Positions 1 through 6,483 of a DNA stretch of 28,813 bases are shown in pieces (the first letter of the stretch is position 1; each line of letters starts with the position of its first letter). Source of the stretch: a virus; the IMG/VR virus record IMGVR_UViG_3300009506_000146, positions 1 through 28,813 of that record, one strand, 5' to 3'. Below the pieces are notes generated by a model, which was not told the origin of the DNA, searched no databases, and worked only from the letters and a program-made list of their open reading frames with translations. The position numbers were made by a program, and so were the translations under genes.

Positions 1-6
1 GGTAGC

Positions 7-192
7 ATGAATAGTCAAAGTGTAGTATTGATTGCAATAGTTTACTTCTTTATGGGGTTGGTTTTAATGATATGTTTTTGTGATGCCAATAGACCTCACT
101 CACACTTATCTGAAAAGGTAATGTCTTGGATAGGAGCAATACTATATTTGATATGTGGATGTTTTATTATTGAAAAGCTTTTTAATGTTTAG
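7..192 (+). CDS. Small two-helix membrane protein, unknown function
   Basis: A 61-residue protein with two hydrophobic segments, at about residues 5-24 (VVLIAIVYFFMGLVLMICF) and 40-57 (WIGAILYLICGCFIIE), joined by a short polar stretch (DANRPHSHLSEK). This predicts a double-spanning inner-membrane protein. The window begins only six bases before the ATG, so neither promoter nor ribosome site can be judged. No family is recognised. Small holin-like or superinfection-type phage membrane proteins look like this, but nothing in the sequence assigns such a role. Confidence 0.6.
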   Translation: MNSQSVVLIAIVYFFMGLVLMICFCDANRPHSHLSEKVMSWIGAILYLICGCFIIEKLFNV

Positions 193-415
193 TCCACGCG
201 GGCATATTTATCTATAAATAAACTAATTCCCCATTTTCTAACTAAGTGTAAATACAATGTAAATACATCCATGCTAGATATAGCTCTCATATACGTCTAC
301 TACCTGCTCTTTGCCCTGTATTGCGGGGCCTCTATTTAGGTCTCATTCAAGTACTAATTAAGATAACTCAAATATGGGCTAAATTAGGCCAAATATGGCC
401 TAAATTCGAATAAAT
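193..415. other. AT-rich intergenic region with tandem and phased repeats
   Basis: No gene is supported here. It holds two tandem 11-base copies of TGTAAATACA(A/T) at 247-268, a weak GC hairpin (GCCC...GGGGC) near 309-331, and at 370-418 five AAAT-type blocks starting every 10-11 bases. Confidence 0.55.
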
Positions 416-418
416 ATG
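370..418. repeat. Helically phased AAATATGG-like repeats
   Basis: AAATATGG (370), AAATTAGG (381), AAATATGG (391), AAATTCG (402) and AAATATG (412) start 11, 10, 11 and 10 bases apart, which is one DNA helical turn. The last copy contains the start codon of the 416 gene. The pattern suits curved DNA or a row of protein sites on one face. Confidence 0.6.
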
Positions 419-520
419 AGTATGTTTATGTGGTATGTTATAGCTATAATTCTGTGTATTGGAGCGTGGGTATTATGGTATGCGTTGTCTACTCGCGAGG
501 ATAAAGATGATGATTATTAA
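416..520 (+). CDS. 34-residue single-span membrane microprotein
   Basis: The protein begins MSMFMWYVIAII, has one hydrophobic helix at about residues 4-24, and ends in an acidic tail (STREDKDDDY). It starts in the context GAATAAATATG, without a Shine-Dalgarno site, and its TAA stop is followed after two bases by the ATG of the next gene (TAA-CT-ATG), suggesting coupled translation. It resembles the other tiny membrane peptides of this window (7417-7488, 8642-8710, 19945-20016) in size and design, not clearly in sequence. Confidence 0.5.
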   Translation: MSMFMWYVIAIILCIGAWVLWYALSTREDKDDDY

Positions 521-522
521 CT

Positions 523-708
523 ATGTATCATGATGACAAAGATAAGGCTTATCTTAAAGCTTACTTTGAGGAGTGCATTAAGAAAGGCCACAAGCTATTT
601 GAATGGGGCGGCATGACTTACTGCAATGTATGTGGCGGGGCCACAAATATCATATCTAAGCGCGACCTTCAATTAAGCAAATCTAATAACCCTACTTCTA
701 GCAAATAA
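523..708 (+). CDS. Small protein with one CxxC motif
   Basis: A 61-residue charged soluble protein (MYHDDKDKAYLKAYFEECIKK) with a single CNVCGG motif at residues 34-39, preceded by another Cys at 18. One CxxC pair could be half of a zinc site completed by a partner or dimer, or a redox pair. The ATG lies two bases after the stop of the upstream microprotein, so translation is probably by reinitiation. Unknown function. Confidence 0.55.
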   Translation: MYHDDKDKAYLKAYFEECIKKGHKLFEWGGMTYCNVCGGATNIISKRDLQLSKSNNPTSSK

Positions 709-937
709 TTCAAATCCTTAGCAAAATCGAAAAAACGGGTGTATCGGCGCTATAGGGAAATACAACACCCCATACTTAGCACAAATAAAAGCTTTGCTTA
801 TAACCTAGCTCAAATATGAACACATATCTGCGAAATATAGTGTATCATAGAGATAGATAGAAAGCCTTGTTTTGGCGCTTTTTTGCTAAATAATGGGTTT
901 TTTACTTAATTAATCATGTATTTACTTACTTATTGAT
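709..937. other. Intergenic region, weak terminator-like hairpins
   Basis: No gene seen. A GGGTGT...ACACCC stem lies near 737-770, and a weak stem followed by six T residues (AAAGCC...GGCGCTTTTTT) at 862-886 could end transcription of the upstream genes. Confidence 0.4.
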
Positions 938-1129
938 ATGTTTGACTCCAAGTATAGCGCCCTTCACAAAGAGGTCTACTGGCGCAGATTTGACGAACTG
1001 GATACAGTAATAACAAGAAGAATTATGGAGGACCCAGCTTGCGAGGAAGCTGTACTTCTTAACAAACGGGTGCAGGCTGAGGTCGAAGCACGACTACAAG
1101 AAGACCAAATAAGCGCACTACAAGCTTGA
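938..1129 (+). CDS. Small charged helical protein, unknown
   Basis: A 63-residue protein rich in Arg and Glu (for example RRFDELDTVITRRIMEDP), predicted mainly helical and soluble. No motif or family is recognised. The start has no Shine-Dalgarno site and no clear promoter. The TGA stop overlaps the TTGACT that serves as the -35 box for the next gene. Confidence 0.5.
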   Translation: MFDSKYSALHKEVYWRRFDELDTVITRRIMEDPACEEAVLLNKRVQAEVEARLQEDQISALQA

Positions 1130-1154
1130 CTTCATTCCAAAAGTCGGTTATTAT
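1126..1154 (+). promoter_or_regulatory. Sigma70-type promoter before 1171 gene
   Basis: TTGACT (1126-1131), 17 bases, TATTAT (1149-1154). The predicted mRNA leader is about 10 bases. Confidence 0.5.
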
Positions 1155-1170
1155 TGACAATAAGCGGATT

Positions 1171-1377
1171 ATGTCAACTCGATGTAAACAAAAGGTAGCT
1201 TTTCCAAAGCCCGCCAAATATTGGATGCGCTACCAGCGACGGGATGGTCAAGAGAAGATGTATCTGGTCTCAAATCCTATCGAGGCCACCCCTGACACAG
1301 TTACAGTGTATGCATTTGGTTCAGGCGTCCGCTCTTTCATAAAGGATAGAATCCGTAGATTTAGCAGGGTTTGCTAA
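1171..1377 (+). CDS. Small basic protein, unknown
   Basis: A 68-residue basic protein starting MSTRCKQKVAFPKPAKYW, with a strongly basic C-terminus (KDRIRRFSRVC), which suggests nucleic-acid contact. A longer reading from TTG at 1126 is rejected because that TTG is the first half of the -35 box; ATG 1171 is the first usable start after the predicted transcription start. A strong terminator follows at 1399. Confidence 0.5.
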   Translation: MSTRCKQKVAFPKPAKYWMRYQRRDGQEKMYLVSNPIEATPDTVTVYAFGSGVRSFIKDRIRRFSRVC

Positions 1378-1398
1378 ATAAGCGGCTTTATTCTCTTG

Positions 1399-1433
1399 CG
1401 CGGGGCTTTACTCCTTTCTCCCCGCGTTTTTTT
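1399..1433 (+). terminator. Intrinsic terminator
   Basis: Perfect 7-bp stem CGCGGGG / CCCCGCG with a 14-base loop followed by seven T residues. Confidence 0.85.
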
Positions 1434-1483
1434 GCTGTACTGGTTTTAATTGCACCAACTACAATATTAACCAATATTTATTG

Positions 1484-1512
1484 TTGACCTCCCGCCAAAA
1501 CTTTGTTATAGT
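1484..1512 (+). promoter_or_regulatory. Promoter for a leaderless mRNA (1519 gene)
   Basis: TTGACC (1484-1489), 17 bases, TATAGT (1507-1512), then six bases to the ATG, so +1 should coincide with the start codon. Confidence 0.8.
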
Positions 1513-1518
1513 AATTCC

Positions 1519-1953
1519 ATGAACAAAGATTGGCGCTACGTTTCGATTGAATTCTCTAACGATAAGGATGGGCTATTCGCTGGGCTACTTTTAGCAAGAC
1601 TACTTAACGTTCGTTTGGGGCAGCGAGACTTCGAAGTCCTCATGGAGTATCCAGACCGACGTTCGGAAGGCTACGTTGTTGCTGCTACTGTAGTTAAGCA
1701 GTGCAACGAGGAAAGAACCTCCGACGTACATATATATTACAAGGGGGAACTTAAACAGCACCAAATTCTTTCTTTGGAAGAGTTGTTAAATGCTGACGCG
1801 CTTGGCCATGAAGAGCCGATTATGGTTGAACTGAATAAAGAGCACCGAGCCGTGGTTACGAAAGAGGGCGTACAGGTCGGCTGCCAGAGGTTCACATTTG
1901 ATGCAATTAAAAAGCTGGCCGATGCTGTGGGGCGCAAGGAAAGCGAAAAATAA
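1519..1953 (+). CDS. Hypothetical phage protein (144 aa), leaderless
   Basis: A 144-residue soluble protein of mixed alpha/beta character (MNKDWRYVSIEFSNDKDGLF), ending in Lys/Glu. The first half includes a basic stretch LARLLNVRLGQRDF; no catalytic motif is recognised. The start is fixed by a sigma70-type promoter whose -10 box ends six bases before the ATG. It is the first gene of a run with 1971 and 2210, which follow without their own promoters. Confidence 0.65.
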   Translation: MNKDWRYVSIEFSNDKDGLFAGLLLARLLNVRLGQRDFEVLMEYPDRRSEGYVVAATVVKQCNEERTSDVHIYYKGELKQHQILSLEELLNADALGHEEPIMVELNKEHRAVVTKEGVQVGCQRFTFDAIKKLADAVGRKESEK

Positions 1954-1970
1954 CAATACCAAATAAAGCC

Positions 1971-2207
1971 ATGAAAGTAAAGCATAAGAGATATGAGTTA
2001 GTAAACTCTAAACCTGTGCTGGGTACCAGTCATCTACTGAGTATCTTTTATGACCATCAGGATAAGTACTTTGATGTATTTTGGCATCAGGGCGACCTGA
2101 TTGGAAATAGACCTCTTTATAGCGATAGAGATATCGACGAGGTATATGGGTTTCGCCACGCTTTTAAGGCTGGCTTCGAGGCCGCGCAGCAACCAGATAT
2201 AGTTTGA
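1971..2207 (+). CDS. Small protein of a tandem paralogue pair (copy 1)
   Basis: A 78-residue protein. Its middle and end (KYFDVFWHQGDLIG... HAFKAGFEA) match the next gene (TYSVYWFTGEEMG... HAFRDGYEA), so the two are divergent paralogues made by tandem duplication. It starts 17 bases after the upstream stop in the context CCAAATAAAGCCATG, with no Shine-Dalgarno site. Its TGA stop lies two bases before the next ATG. Unknown function. Confidence 0.6.
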   Translation: MKVKHKRYELVNSKPVLGTSHLLSIFYDHQDKYFDVFWHQGDLIGNRPLYSDRDIDEVYGFRHAFKAGFEAAQQPDIV

Positions 2208-2209
2208 AT

Positions 2210-2431
2210 ATGAAAATAGCAACTTCAAATATGGAGTTAATTGTCTCTGCTGACGTCAAAGGCACGGCCTTCAAACTGGGCGTGTTCTATAATAGTAATA
2301 GCTCCACCTATTCTGTTTACTGGTTTACTGGAGAAGAAATGGGCGAGGATTACCTGAGCATTTACTTCAAGCCAGAACTGGCAATTGCCTATCTACATGC
2401 TTTTAGAGACGGCTACGAGGCCCCTCGATAA
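2210..2431 (+). CDS. Small protein of a tandem paralogue pair (copy 2)
   Basis: A 73-residue protein starting MKIATSNMELIV. It shares the pattern YxVYW...G...HAFRDGYEA with the 1971 gene. A start two codons earlier at TTG (2204) overlaps the previous stop; the ATG two bases after that TGA (TGA-AT-ATG) is preferred and suggests termination-reinitiation. A new promoter follows directly for 2483. Confidence 0.6.
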   Translation: MKIATSNMELIVSADVKGTAFKLGVFYNSNSSTYSVYWFTGEEMGEDYLSIYFKPELAIAYLHAFRDGYEAPR

Positions 2432-2447
2432 AAAAGCATATTTATTG

Positions 2448-2476
2448 TTGACCTCCTTCCAAAAGTGTGCTAGGAT
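2448..2476 (+). promoter_or_regulatory. Promoter for a leaderless mRNA (2483 gene)
   Basis: TTGACC (2448-2453), 17 bases, TAGGAT (2471-2476), six bases, ATG. Nearly the same sequence as the 1484 promoter around the -35 box (TTATTGTTGACCTCC). Confidence 0.8.
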
Positions 2477-2482
2477 TGTGTT

Positions 2483-2749
2483 ATGAGCAGAACAAAAGGT
2501 GCAACATCAAATGTTTGGGTCTCCTTGAAGAGGCTCAATGAAATTTTTAACGAGGACGCCCAGATTCTAATTGCTCGGCGTTTCGCAAATCAGAATGGGT
2601 TAACTGGTAAAGCTATTTATGCTACCGATGACAACATTACTGCGGCTGGCAATCAGCCCGCTATCGAAGAGGTATGCTCCATTCAGGAAGTGGTAGAGGA
2701 TGAACCCGACCATAGTTTGGGTGAGCAAGGTGTAGACTCTATAACTTAA
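2483..2749 (+). CDS. Hypothetical protein (88 aa), leaderless
   Basis: An 88-residue protein: a basic N-terminal half (MSRTKGATSNVWVSLKRLNEIF) and an acidic C-terminal tail (EVVEDEPDHSLGEQGVDSIT). No family recognised. The promoter places the transcription start on the ATG. The next gene, the RuvB-like ATPase, has its own promoter, so this is a single-gene unit. Confidence 0.6.
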   Translation: MSRTKGATSNVWVSLKRLNEIFNEDAQILIARRFANQNGLTGKAIYATDDNITAAGNQPAIEEVCSIQEVVEDEPDHSLGEQGVDSIT

Positions 2750-2807
2750 CACCATATTTATTAATATCTATTTAAGTAGTTACAACCCAGTTACTTGAAG
2801 ATAGTTG

Positions 2808-2836
2808 TTGACAATTTTCTAAAAAAGGCATAGACT
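2808..2836 (+). promoter_or_regulatory. Promoter deciding the start of the RuvB-like gene
   Basis: TTGACA (2808-2813), 17 bases, TAGACT (2831-2836). The upstream ATG at 2838 would lie before +1; the ATG at 2844 is seven bases after the -10 box and fits a leaderless start. Confidence 0.75.
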
Positions 2837-2843
2837 TATGAGT

Positions 2844-3797
2844 ATGAAATGGGACGAATTAATTGGACAGGAGCGGGCCAAGAGTAAACTCGACTTTCAT
2901 TTCCAAGCGGCAAAGGCGGGGGAGGCGTTGCCTTCGTTTATGCTGTGCGGGCCTCGTGGTTTTGGCAAGACTTGTATTGGCGAAGCGTTTGGGCTGCGCA
3001 TCAAAGAAATGACTGGTGGAGTTAAAAGGTCCTATACCCTGAACTGTGCCAGCGTGCGCAACCTGAAACAGTTTTGGAATAGTATTGTTATGCGGGTTAT
3101 CAACGACAGGGATGTCACTATCCTTTTTGATGAGGCAAGCGAATTGCCAGAGGATGTGACCATGGCGTTGCTTACTATGATTAATCCCAACCCAGAGAAT
3201 CGTAACACTTTTGTTTACGATGACCAAACGCTTGACGTTGACCTGAAGAGGCAAACGTTCCTGTTCGCCACAACTGAACCACATAAAATCTTTCATGCAC
3301 TCATGAACAGGTGCCGAAGGATTGACCTTGAAGAGTATAGTTATTCTGATTTAAACACTATTCTTAAAAGGAATGCGCGAACGATTACGTTTGGCGACGA
3401 CGTGTTGCAACGGGTGTCTCCTACCTTGCGCGGTAATGCGCGACAGGCGGTCATGATGGCGCAAGACATCAAAACCTATCTCGCGCCATTGCACAGGCGT
3501 AATTTTACCATGAAGGATTGGGATGCCCTTGCGAAGAAGCTGGATATTCTCCCCTTGGGTGTGAATCGGCTCGAATTGCAGGTTATGCGCGTGCTGGAAG
3601 CTAAGCACGATTGCAGCCTGACTCGCATTGCTGCGACTCTAGGCATGACCCCTGCGGCTGTCCAGAAGGATTTGGAGCTTTACCTCCAGAAACAAGGGCT
3701 GATGGAGATTACTACCAACGGGCGCAATCTCACTCCAGAGGGCGCGGCTTACCTGAAAGCCCTCAAGGAAATACCTGAAGTAAACAAAAAAAAGTAA
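2844..3797 (+). CDS. RuvB-like AAA+ ATPase (Holliday junction helicase motor)
   Basis: A 317-residue AAA+ protein, close to RuvB size. Visible motifs: N-terminal DELIGQERAK as in RuvB, Walker A GPRGFGKT (36-43), Walker B ILFDEAS (93-99), sensor 1 ATTE (142-145), a likely Arg finger in MNRCRRI (about 156), sensor 2 RGNARQA (196-202), and a C-terminal winged-helix part ending GRNLTPEGAAYL, like the GR-LT end of RuvB. RuvB drives branch migration of Holliday junctions with RuvA. No RuvA or RuvC is seen here, so it may use host partners or serve phage recombination or replication alone. A clamp-loader-like role is the main alternative. The start at 2844 is chosen from the promoter. Confidence 0.8.
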   Translation: MKWDELIGQERAKSKLDFHFQAAKAGEALPSFMLCGPRGFGKTCIGEAFGLRIKEMTGGVKRSYTLNCASVRNLKQFWNSIVMRVINDRDVTILFDEASELPEDVTMALLTMINPNPENRNTFVYDDQTLDVDLKRQTFLFATTEPHKIFHALMNRCRRIDLEEYSYSDLNTILKRNARTITFGDDVLQRVSPTLRGNARQAVMMAQDIKTYLAPLHRRNFTMKDWDALAKKLDILPLGVNRLELQVMRVLEAKHDCSLTRIAATLGMTPAAVQKDLELYLQKQGLMEITTNGRNLTPEGAAYLKALKEIPEVNKKK

Positions 3798-3799
3798 AT

Positions 3800-3934
3800 A
3801 TGAAAACCTACATTGTTTATACTGGAAATGGAGACCCAGTGGGTTTTGTTAAAGCTGGTTCTCATAATGCCGCCGAAAAGAAGGCTAAAAAGAAGTATGG
3901 AGAACAAGCTATAGTGGCATACACTGAAGTATAA
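3800..3934 (+). CDS. 44-residue basic small protein
   Basis: A short protein starting MKTYIVYTGNGDPVGFVKAG, with a Lys-rich helix (AAEKKAKKKYGEQ) in the middle. The ATG lies two bases after the stop of the RuvB-like gene (TAA-AT-ATG) with no Shine-Dalgarno site, so it is probably translated by reinitiation and might act with that ATPase. Unknown function. Confidence 0.5.
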   Translation: MKTYIVYTGNGDPVGFVKAGSHNAAEKKAKKKYGEQAIVAYTEV

Positions 3935-3953
3935 CCTTTAACTAAAGGTAGTT

Positions 3954-4277
3954 ATGACAAAACGACAAATCAAAAATAGGTCTGAGCACCTTTGTCTGGG
4001 CCTGCGCGTGCTGTTCACTAATATGGCACCCGACAACCAACGGGAAGCTGTGAAGGTCAAAATAGACTACATCAAGGGACCAGTATGGGTCTACGCTATC
4101 GAGTTTCCTAAGACCGAGCCTGTAAACTGTATGGAAATCGGGCGAGAAATTGAGAAAATTTTTCCTGAGGCACGCGTTACTGCCACCTATGTAGCCGTTA
4201 AGCAGGCATGTATTCACTTTATAATTAAGTGGTTAGGGAAGCGAGAACAGTTAATGGTTGTTATCGAACTTAATTGA
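3954..4277 (+). CDS. Hypothetical protein (107 aa)
   Basis: A 107-residue protein starting MTKRQIKNRSEHLCLGLRVLF, mixed alpha/beta, with no recognised motif. It has a good Shine-Dalgarno site (AAAGG, five bases before ATG), as expected for an internal operon gene in a genome whose first genes are leaderless. It probably belongs to the RuvB-like transcription unit. The following promoter lies just after its stop. Confidence 0.6.
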   Translation: MTKRQIKNRSEHLCLGLRVLFTNMAPDNQREAVKVKIDYIKGPVWVYAIEFPKTEPVNCMEIGREIEKIFPEARVTATYVAVKQACIHFIIKWLGKREQLMVVIELN

Positions 4278-4286
4278 AGGATTCCC

Positions 4287-4315
4287 TTGACACTTTTATA
4301 AAAAAATAGTAAGAT
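4287..4315 (+). promoter_or_regulatory. Promoter of the 4364 gene, with leader
   Basis: TTGACA (4287-4292), 17 bases, TAAGAT (4310-4315). Here the mRNA has a leader of about 40 bases with a Shine-Dalgarno site before ATG 4364. Confidence 0.75.
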
Positions 4316-4363
4316 GGTATACGTTGATAGATGAACATTCAACCAAACAACGAAAGGAAAAAT

Positions 4364-4768
4364 ATGTTGAGTTCTGAAACACTCCGTAGGGCGGCTGAGC
4401 TTACCGATGAAATCGAAGCTCGCCAGAACGAATTGAACCAGCTTCTGGCTGGCCAAATTCAAGTTGACCAAACTTCTACCGTGGTTCGCACCACAAAGGG
4501 GCACAAACGCGTGCTCTCCCCTGAAGCTTTGGAAAAGATTCGCGCTGCCCAGCGGCGACGCTGGAAGAGGGTGCGCAAGGAGAAGGCTGATGCCAAGGCG
4601 GCTATCGCCGCGACTCAGGCCCCCGCGCCTGCGCCTGCTCCCGCGCCTGCGATTGTAGCTCAGCCCGTGGCGACGCCCGCACCTGCTGCTGCTCCTGTGC
4701 GTTCCAACGCACAGCCTGCGACGCCCGCGCCAGCTACAGACAAGAAGGTCCTTGTAGGCGCTGCCTAA
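4364..4768 (+). CDS. Basic-motif protein with Ala/Pro-rich tail
   Basis: A 134-residue protein in three parts: an N-terminal helix (MLSSETLRRAAELTDEIEAR), a strongly basic motif RVLSPEALEKIRAAQRRRW (about 49-67), and an Ala/Pro-rich low-complexity tail ending KKVLVGAA. The LSPEA-KI-AAQ-RRW pattern recurs in small putative DNA-binding proteins; the tail is probably disordered. An earlier in-frame ATG (4331) is rejected in favour of ATG 4364, which has the site AAAGGA five bases upstream. Expressed alone between a good promoter and a strong terminator, so possibly abundant. DNA binding is inferred. Confidence 0.65.
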   Translation: MLSSETLRRAAELTDEIEARQNELNQLLAGQIQVDQTSTVVRTTKGHKRVLSPEALEKIRAAQRRRWKRVRKEKADAKAAIAATQAPAPAPAPAPAIVAQPVATPAPAAAPVRSNAQPATPAPATDKKVLVGAA

Positions 4769-4782
4769 TACGAGGGCCAAAT

Positions 4783-4812
4783 AAAGGCGGGGGGTTCGCC
4801 TCCCGCCTTTTT
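4783..4812 (+). terminator. Intrinsic terminator
   Basis: AAAGGCGGG / CCCGCCTTT, a 9-bp stem with T residues, after the 4364 gene. Confidence 0.85.
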
Positions 4813-4848
4813 AATCCATATGCATTAAATAACAACCCCAAATAAAAT

Positions 4849-5151
4849 ATGAGCCAAGCCAAATATAGATTCATTCTCGGTTACATCATCTTCCCCACTA
4901 TTCTTACTGCCATTATCAGGTTGTGCGGTGCCCCTATGCCTTTTTGGTGCATCTTCCTGCCCTCGATAGTTATGGTTGGCCTGAGGGTTATATACCTTCT
5001 TGGTCTAACTTACATGTTCTTCATGTGGCTAGGTCGCCACCCAGAAGCTCTATCCCTTCGTCACGCCCGCCATTCAAATAAGGAGGACGAAATAAGCGAG
5101 GAGGTAGACGAACCTGAGTTAAATAAGGCCGACCTAAATAAGTCCCCCTGA
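4849..5151 (+). CDS. Small membrane protein with acidic tail
   Basis: A 100-residue protein with hydrophobic segments at about residues 8-26 (ILGYIIFPTILTAIIRLCG) and 30-63 (possibly one long or two helices), then a charged cytoplasmic-type tail with LNKADLNKSP at the end. It starts in the context CCAAATAAAATATG with no Shine-Dalgarno site; no promoter is clear. The AAATAAG repeats of the gene end continue beyond the stop codon. Unknown function. Confidence 0.6.
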   Translation: MSQAKYRFILGYIIFPTILTAIIRLCGAPMPFWCIFLPSIVMVGLRVIYLLGLTYMFFMWLGRHPEALSLRHARHSNKEDEISEEVDEPELNKADLNKSP

Positions 5152-5174
5152 AATAAGCAGTTTAACTAAATAAG
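5076..5174 (+). repeat. AAATAAG iterons, period about 15 bp
   Basis: AAATAAG begins at 5076, 5090, 5121, 5136, 5151 and 5168: steps of 14, 31 (two periods), 15, 15 and 17. The array crosses the stop codon at 5149-5151, so it is not only a peptide repeat. Confidence 0.6.
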
Positions 5175-5196
5175 TAGTTTAATCCCAGTTACTTTC

Positions 5197-5272
5197 ATAA
5201 GTGGCTGGGATTCAACGGGTTACAAAAGCGCGGAGCACGCTTACACAACCTGTTGATTACCAACAATTTACA
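5197..5272 (+). repeat. Quadripartite intergenic element, copy 1
   Basis: Four degenerate half-sites (ATAAGTGGCTGG, TCAACGGGTTAC, a right-hand one ending GTTGA, and CAACAATTTAC) around the centre GCGCGGAGCACGC. It lies between the membrane gene and the DUF932 promoter. Confidence 0.7.
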
Positions 5273-5278
5273 AAGCGG

Positions 5279-5312
5279 GCCGCACCTATTATTGGGCGGC
5301 ATTTTTATTTTT
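5279..5312 (+). terminator. Probable terminator
   Basis: GCCGC / GCGGC stem followed by ATTTTTATTTTT. Confidence 0.55.
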
Positions 5313-5331
5313 AATTATTGCAAGAAACCCA

Positions 5332-5360
5332 TTGACAATTTTACAAAAACCAATTAAACT
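5332..5360 (+). promoter_or_regulatory. Promoter of the DUF932 gene, with leader
   Basis: TTGACA (5332-5337), 17 bases, TAAACT (5355-5360); leader of about 40 bases containing GAAAGAG just before the ATG. Confidence 0.75.
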
Positions 5361-5405
5361 GTTTTTAGTGAGAGCAATTAAGCCCTCACCTAAACCGAAA
5401 GAGCT

Positions 5406-6329
5406 ATGCCAAAGAAAGCAAGTCAGAGTGATGATTGGAACTTTACTGTAGTTCCTCAACGGTTGCACTTACCAAACGGTAAACCAACCAGAGTGTTCGC
5501 TAACGTGCGAACAGACACCGAACAGGTGCTGGGAACGATTTCTGAAACGGGTTACGGCCTTGTTCAGAACTTCGATTTCGTCAACACCATTCGAACGGCG
5601 CTGGCCTCATTGGGGCTGGTGGATTACAGGGAAAACGTTCTTGTAACTAACGAAGGTCGCCGCCTGTATGCCACCTATGACTTCGATACCCGTATTAAGA
5701 AGTTATCCAAGGTGGGAGACCAAGTCGGCCTTGTCCTGCGGTTTGCCACTTCCTTTGATGGCACAGTGGCAGCCTTGGGCGAACTGCGCGGGAAGATACT
5801 GCGATGCCTGAATGGCATGTGCATGGAGAAAGGTAAGTTCTCGCTCCATCAACGACACACCCGCAAAATCAACCTCGACTTCGTCCAGAAGGTGACTGCT
5901 GCTGCGGTCAACGATTTTGACCGTGCATTGAGCGTATTCGACGCTTTAGCTGGTGTTGCTATTACGGACGAGCAGGGTGTGAATATCCTCAAGCGTATCA
6001 AGCTGTCGGAGGCTGTGCGTGAGAAGATTCAGATTATCTGGATTCAGCCTAACTTCGCTGAGTCTCGCCAGCGGACCCTTTATACGCTGTACGATGCTGC
6101 TACAGAGCATCTGCGCGATTTGGAAGGTAGCCGCTTCGAGCAGGCTAGCAACTTGAACAGACTTATCCTCAGGTCCATCGTGCGGGGGTTGGACAGTGAG
6201 AGGCTGGCAGAAATGGTTCTGCCCCTGCCACCTAAGGAGGACAAGACTGTAATTGTGTCTGGCGAGGTACCTACTCAGCCTCAGGACCAGACACCCGCGC
6301 CTCCTGCGGACACTACACCTACAGCGTAA
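5406..6329 (+). CDS. DUF932 family phage/plasmid protein
   Basis: A 307-residue protein matching the DUF932 (phage/plasmid-like, TIGR03299-type) pattern: an early segment with LGTISETGYGLVQNFDFV, a central RFATSFDGTVA (SxDGS/T-A motif), then LRCLNGMCM followed by LHQRHTRKI, as in the family's C-NGM...H region. The last 30 residues are a Pro/Thr/Gln-rich disordered tail. The family is common in phages and plasmids and its biochemical role is not established. It is a single-gene unit with its own promoter, a leader with a purine-rich ribosome site, and a hairpin after it. Confidence 0.85.
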   Translation: MPKKASQSDDWNFTVVPQRLHLPNGKPTRVFANVRTDTEQVLGTISETGYGLVQNFDFVNTIRTALASLGLVDYRENVLVTNEGRRLYATYDFDTRIKKLSKVGDQVGLVLRFATSFDGTVAALGELRGKILRCLNGMCMEKGKFSLHQRHTRKINLDFVQKVTAAAVNDFDRALSVFDALAGVAITDEQGVNILKRIKLSEAVREKIQIIWIQPNFAESRQRTLYTLYDAATEHLRDLEGSRFEQASNLNRLILRSIVRGLDSERLAEMVLPLPPKEDKTVIVSGEVPTQPQDQTPAPPADTTPTA

Positions 6330-6340
6330 GTACAATTATC

Positions 6341-6362
6341 GGGGGCTTCTTCGGAAGCCCCT
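6341..6362 (+). terminator. Terminator-like hairpin with TTCG loop
   Basis: GGGGCTTC-TTCG-GAAGCCCC, an 8-bp stem closed by a UUCG tetraloop, right after DUF932; the T tail is weak (TGATTCTT). Confidence 0.65.
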
Positions 6363-6367
6363 GATTC

Positions 6368-6426
6368 TTAATTACTTGCGATTCCGCGCAGCGCACTTTT
6401 GTAACCCATTGATTCACAGGCGTTTA
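6368..6426 (+). repeat. Quadripartite intergenic element, copy 2
   Basis: Half-sites TTAATTACTTGC, GTAACCCATTGA and CACAGGCGTTTA around the centre CCGCGCAGCGCAC; the first half-site is missing. Confidence 0.65.
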
Positions 6427-6445
6427 AAAATGTTACATTTTCTGT

Positions 6446-6475
6446 TTGACACCTAATCATATCTATGGTTAATTA
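6446..6475 (+). promoter_or_regulatory. Possible promoter before the 6484 reading frame
   Basis: TTGACA (6446-6451) followed after 17-18 bases by TTAATTA; the start ATG 6484 would be near +1. The -10 box is ambiguous. Confidence 0.4.
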
Positions 6476-6483
6476 TAGGTAGG

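Noticed and set aside
2859-3608. Two minus-strand open frames of 145 and 85 codons
   Set aside because: Both are antisense to the RuvB-like ATPase and lack start signals.
4214-4780. 188-codon Arg/Ser-rich open frame on the minus strand
   Set aside because: It is antisense to the 3954 and 4364 genes and to a terminator; its composition mirrors the Ala/Pro-rich repeat of the 4364 gene, and it has no start signal.
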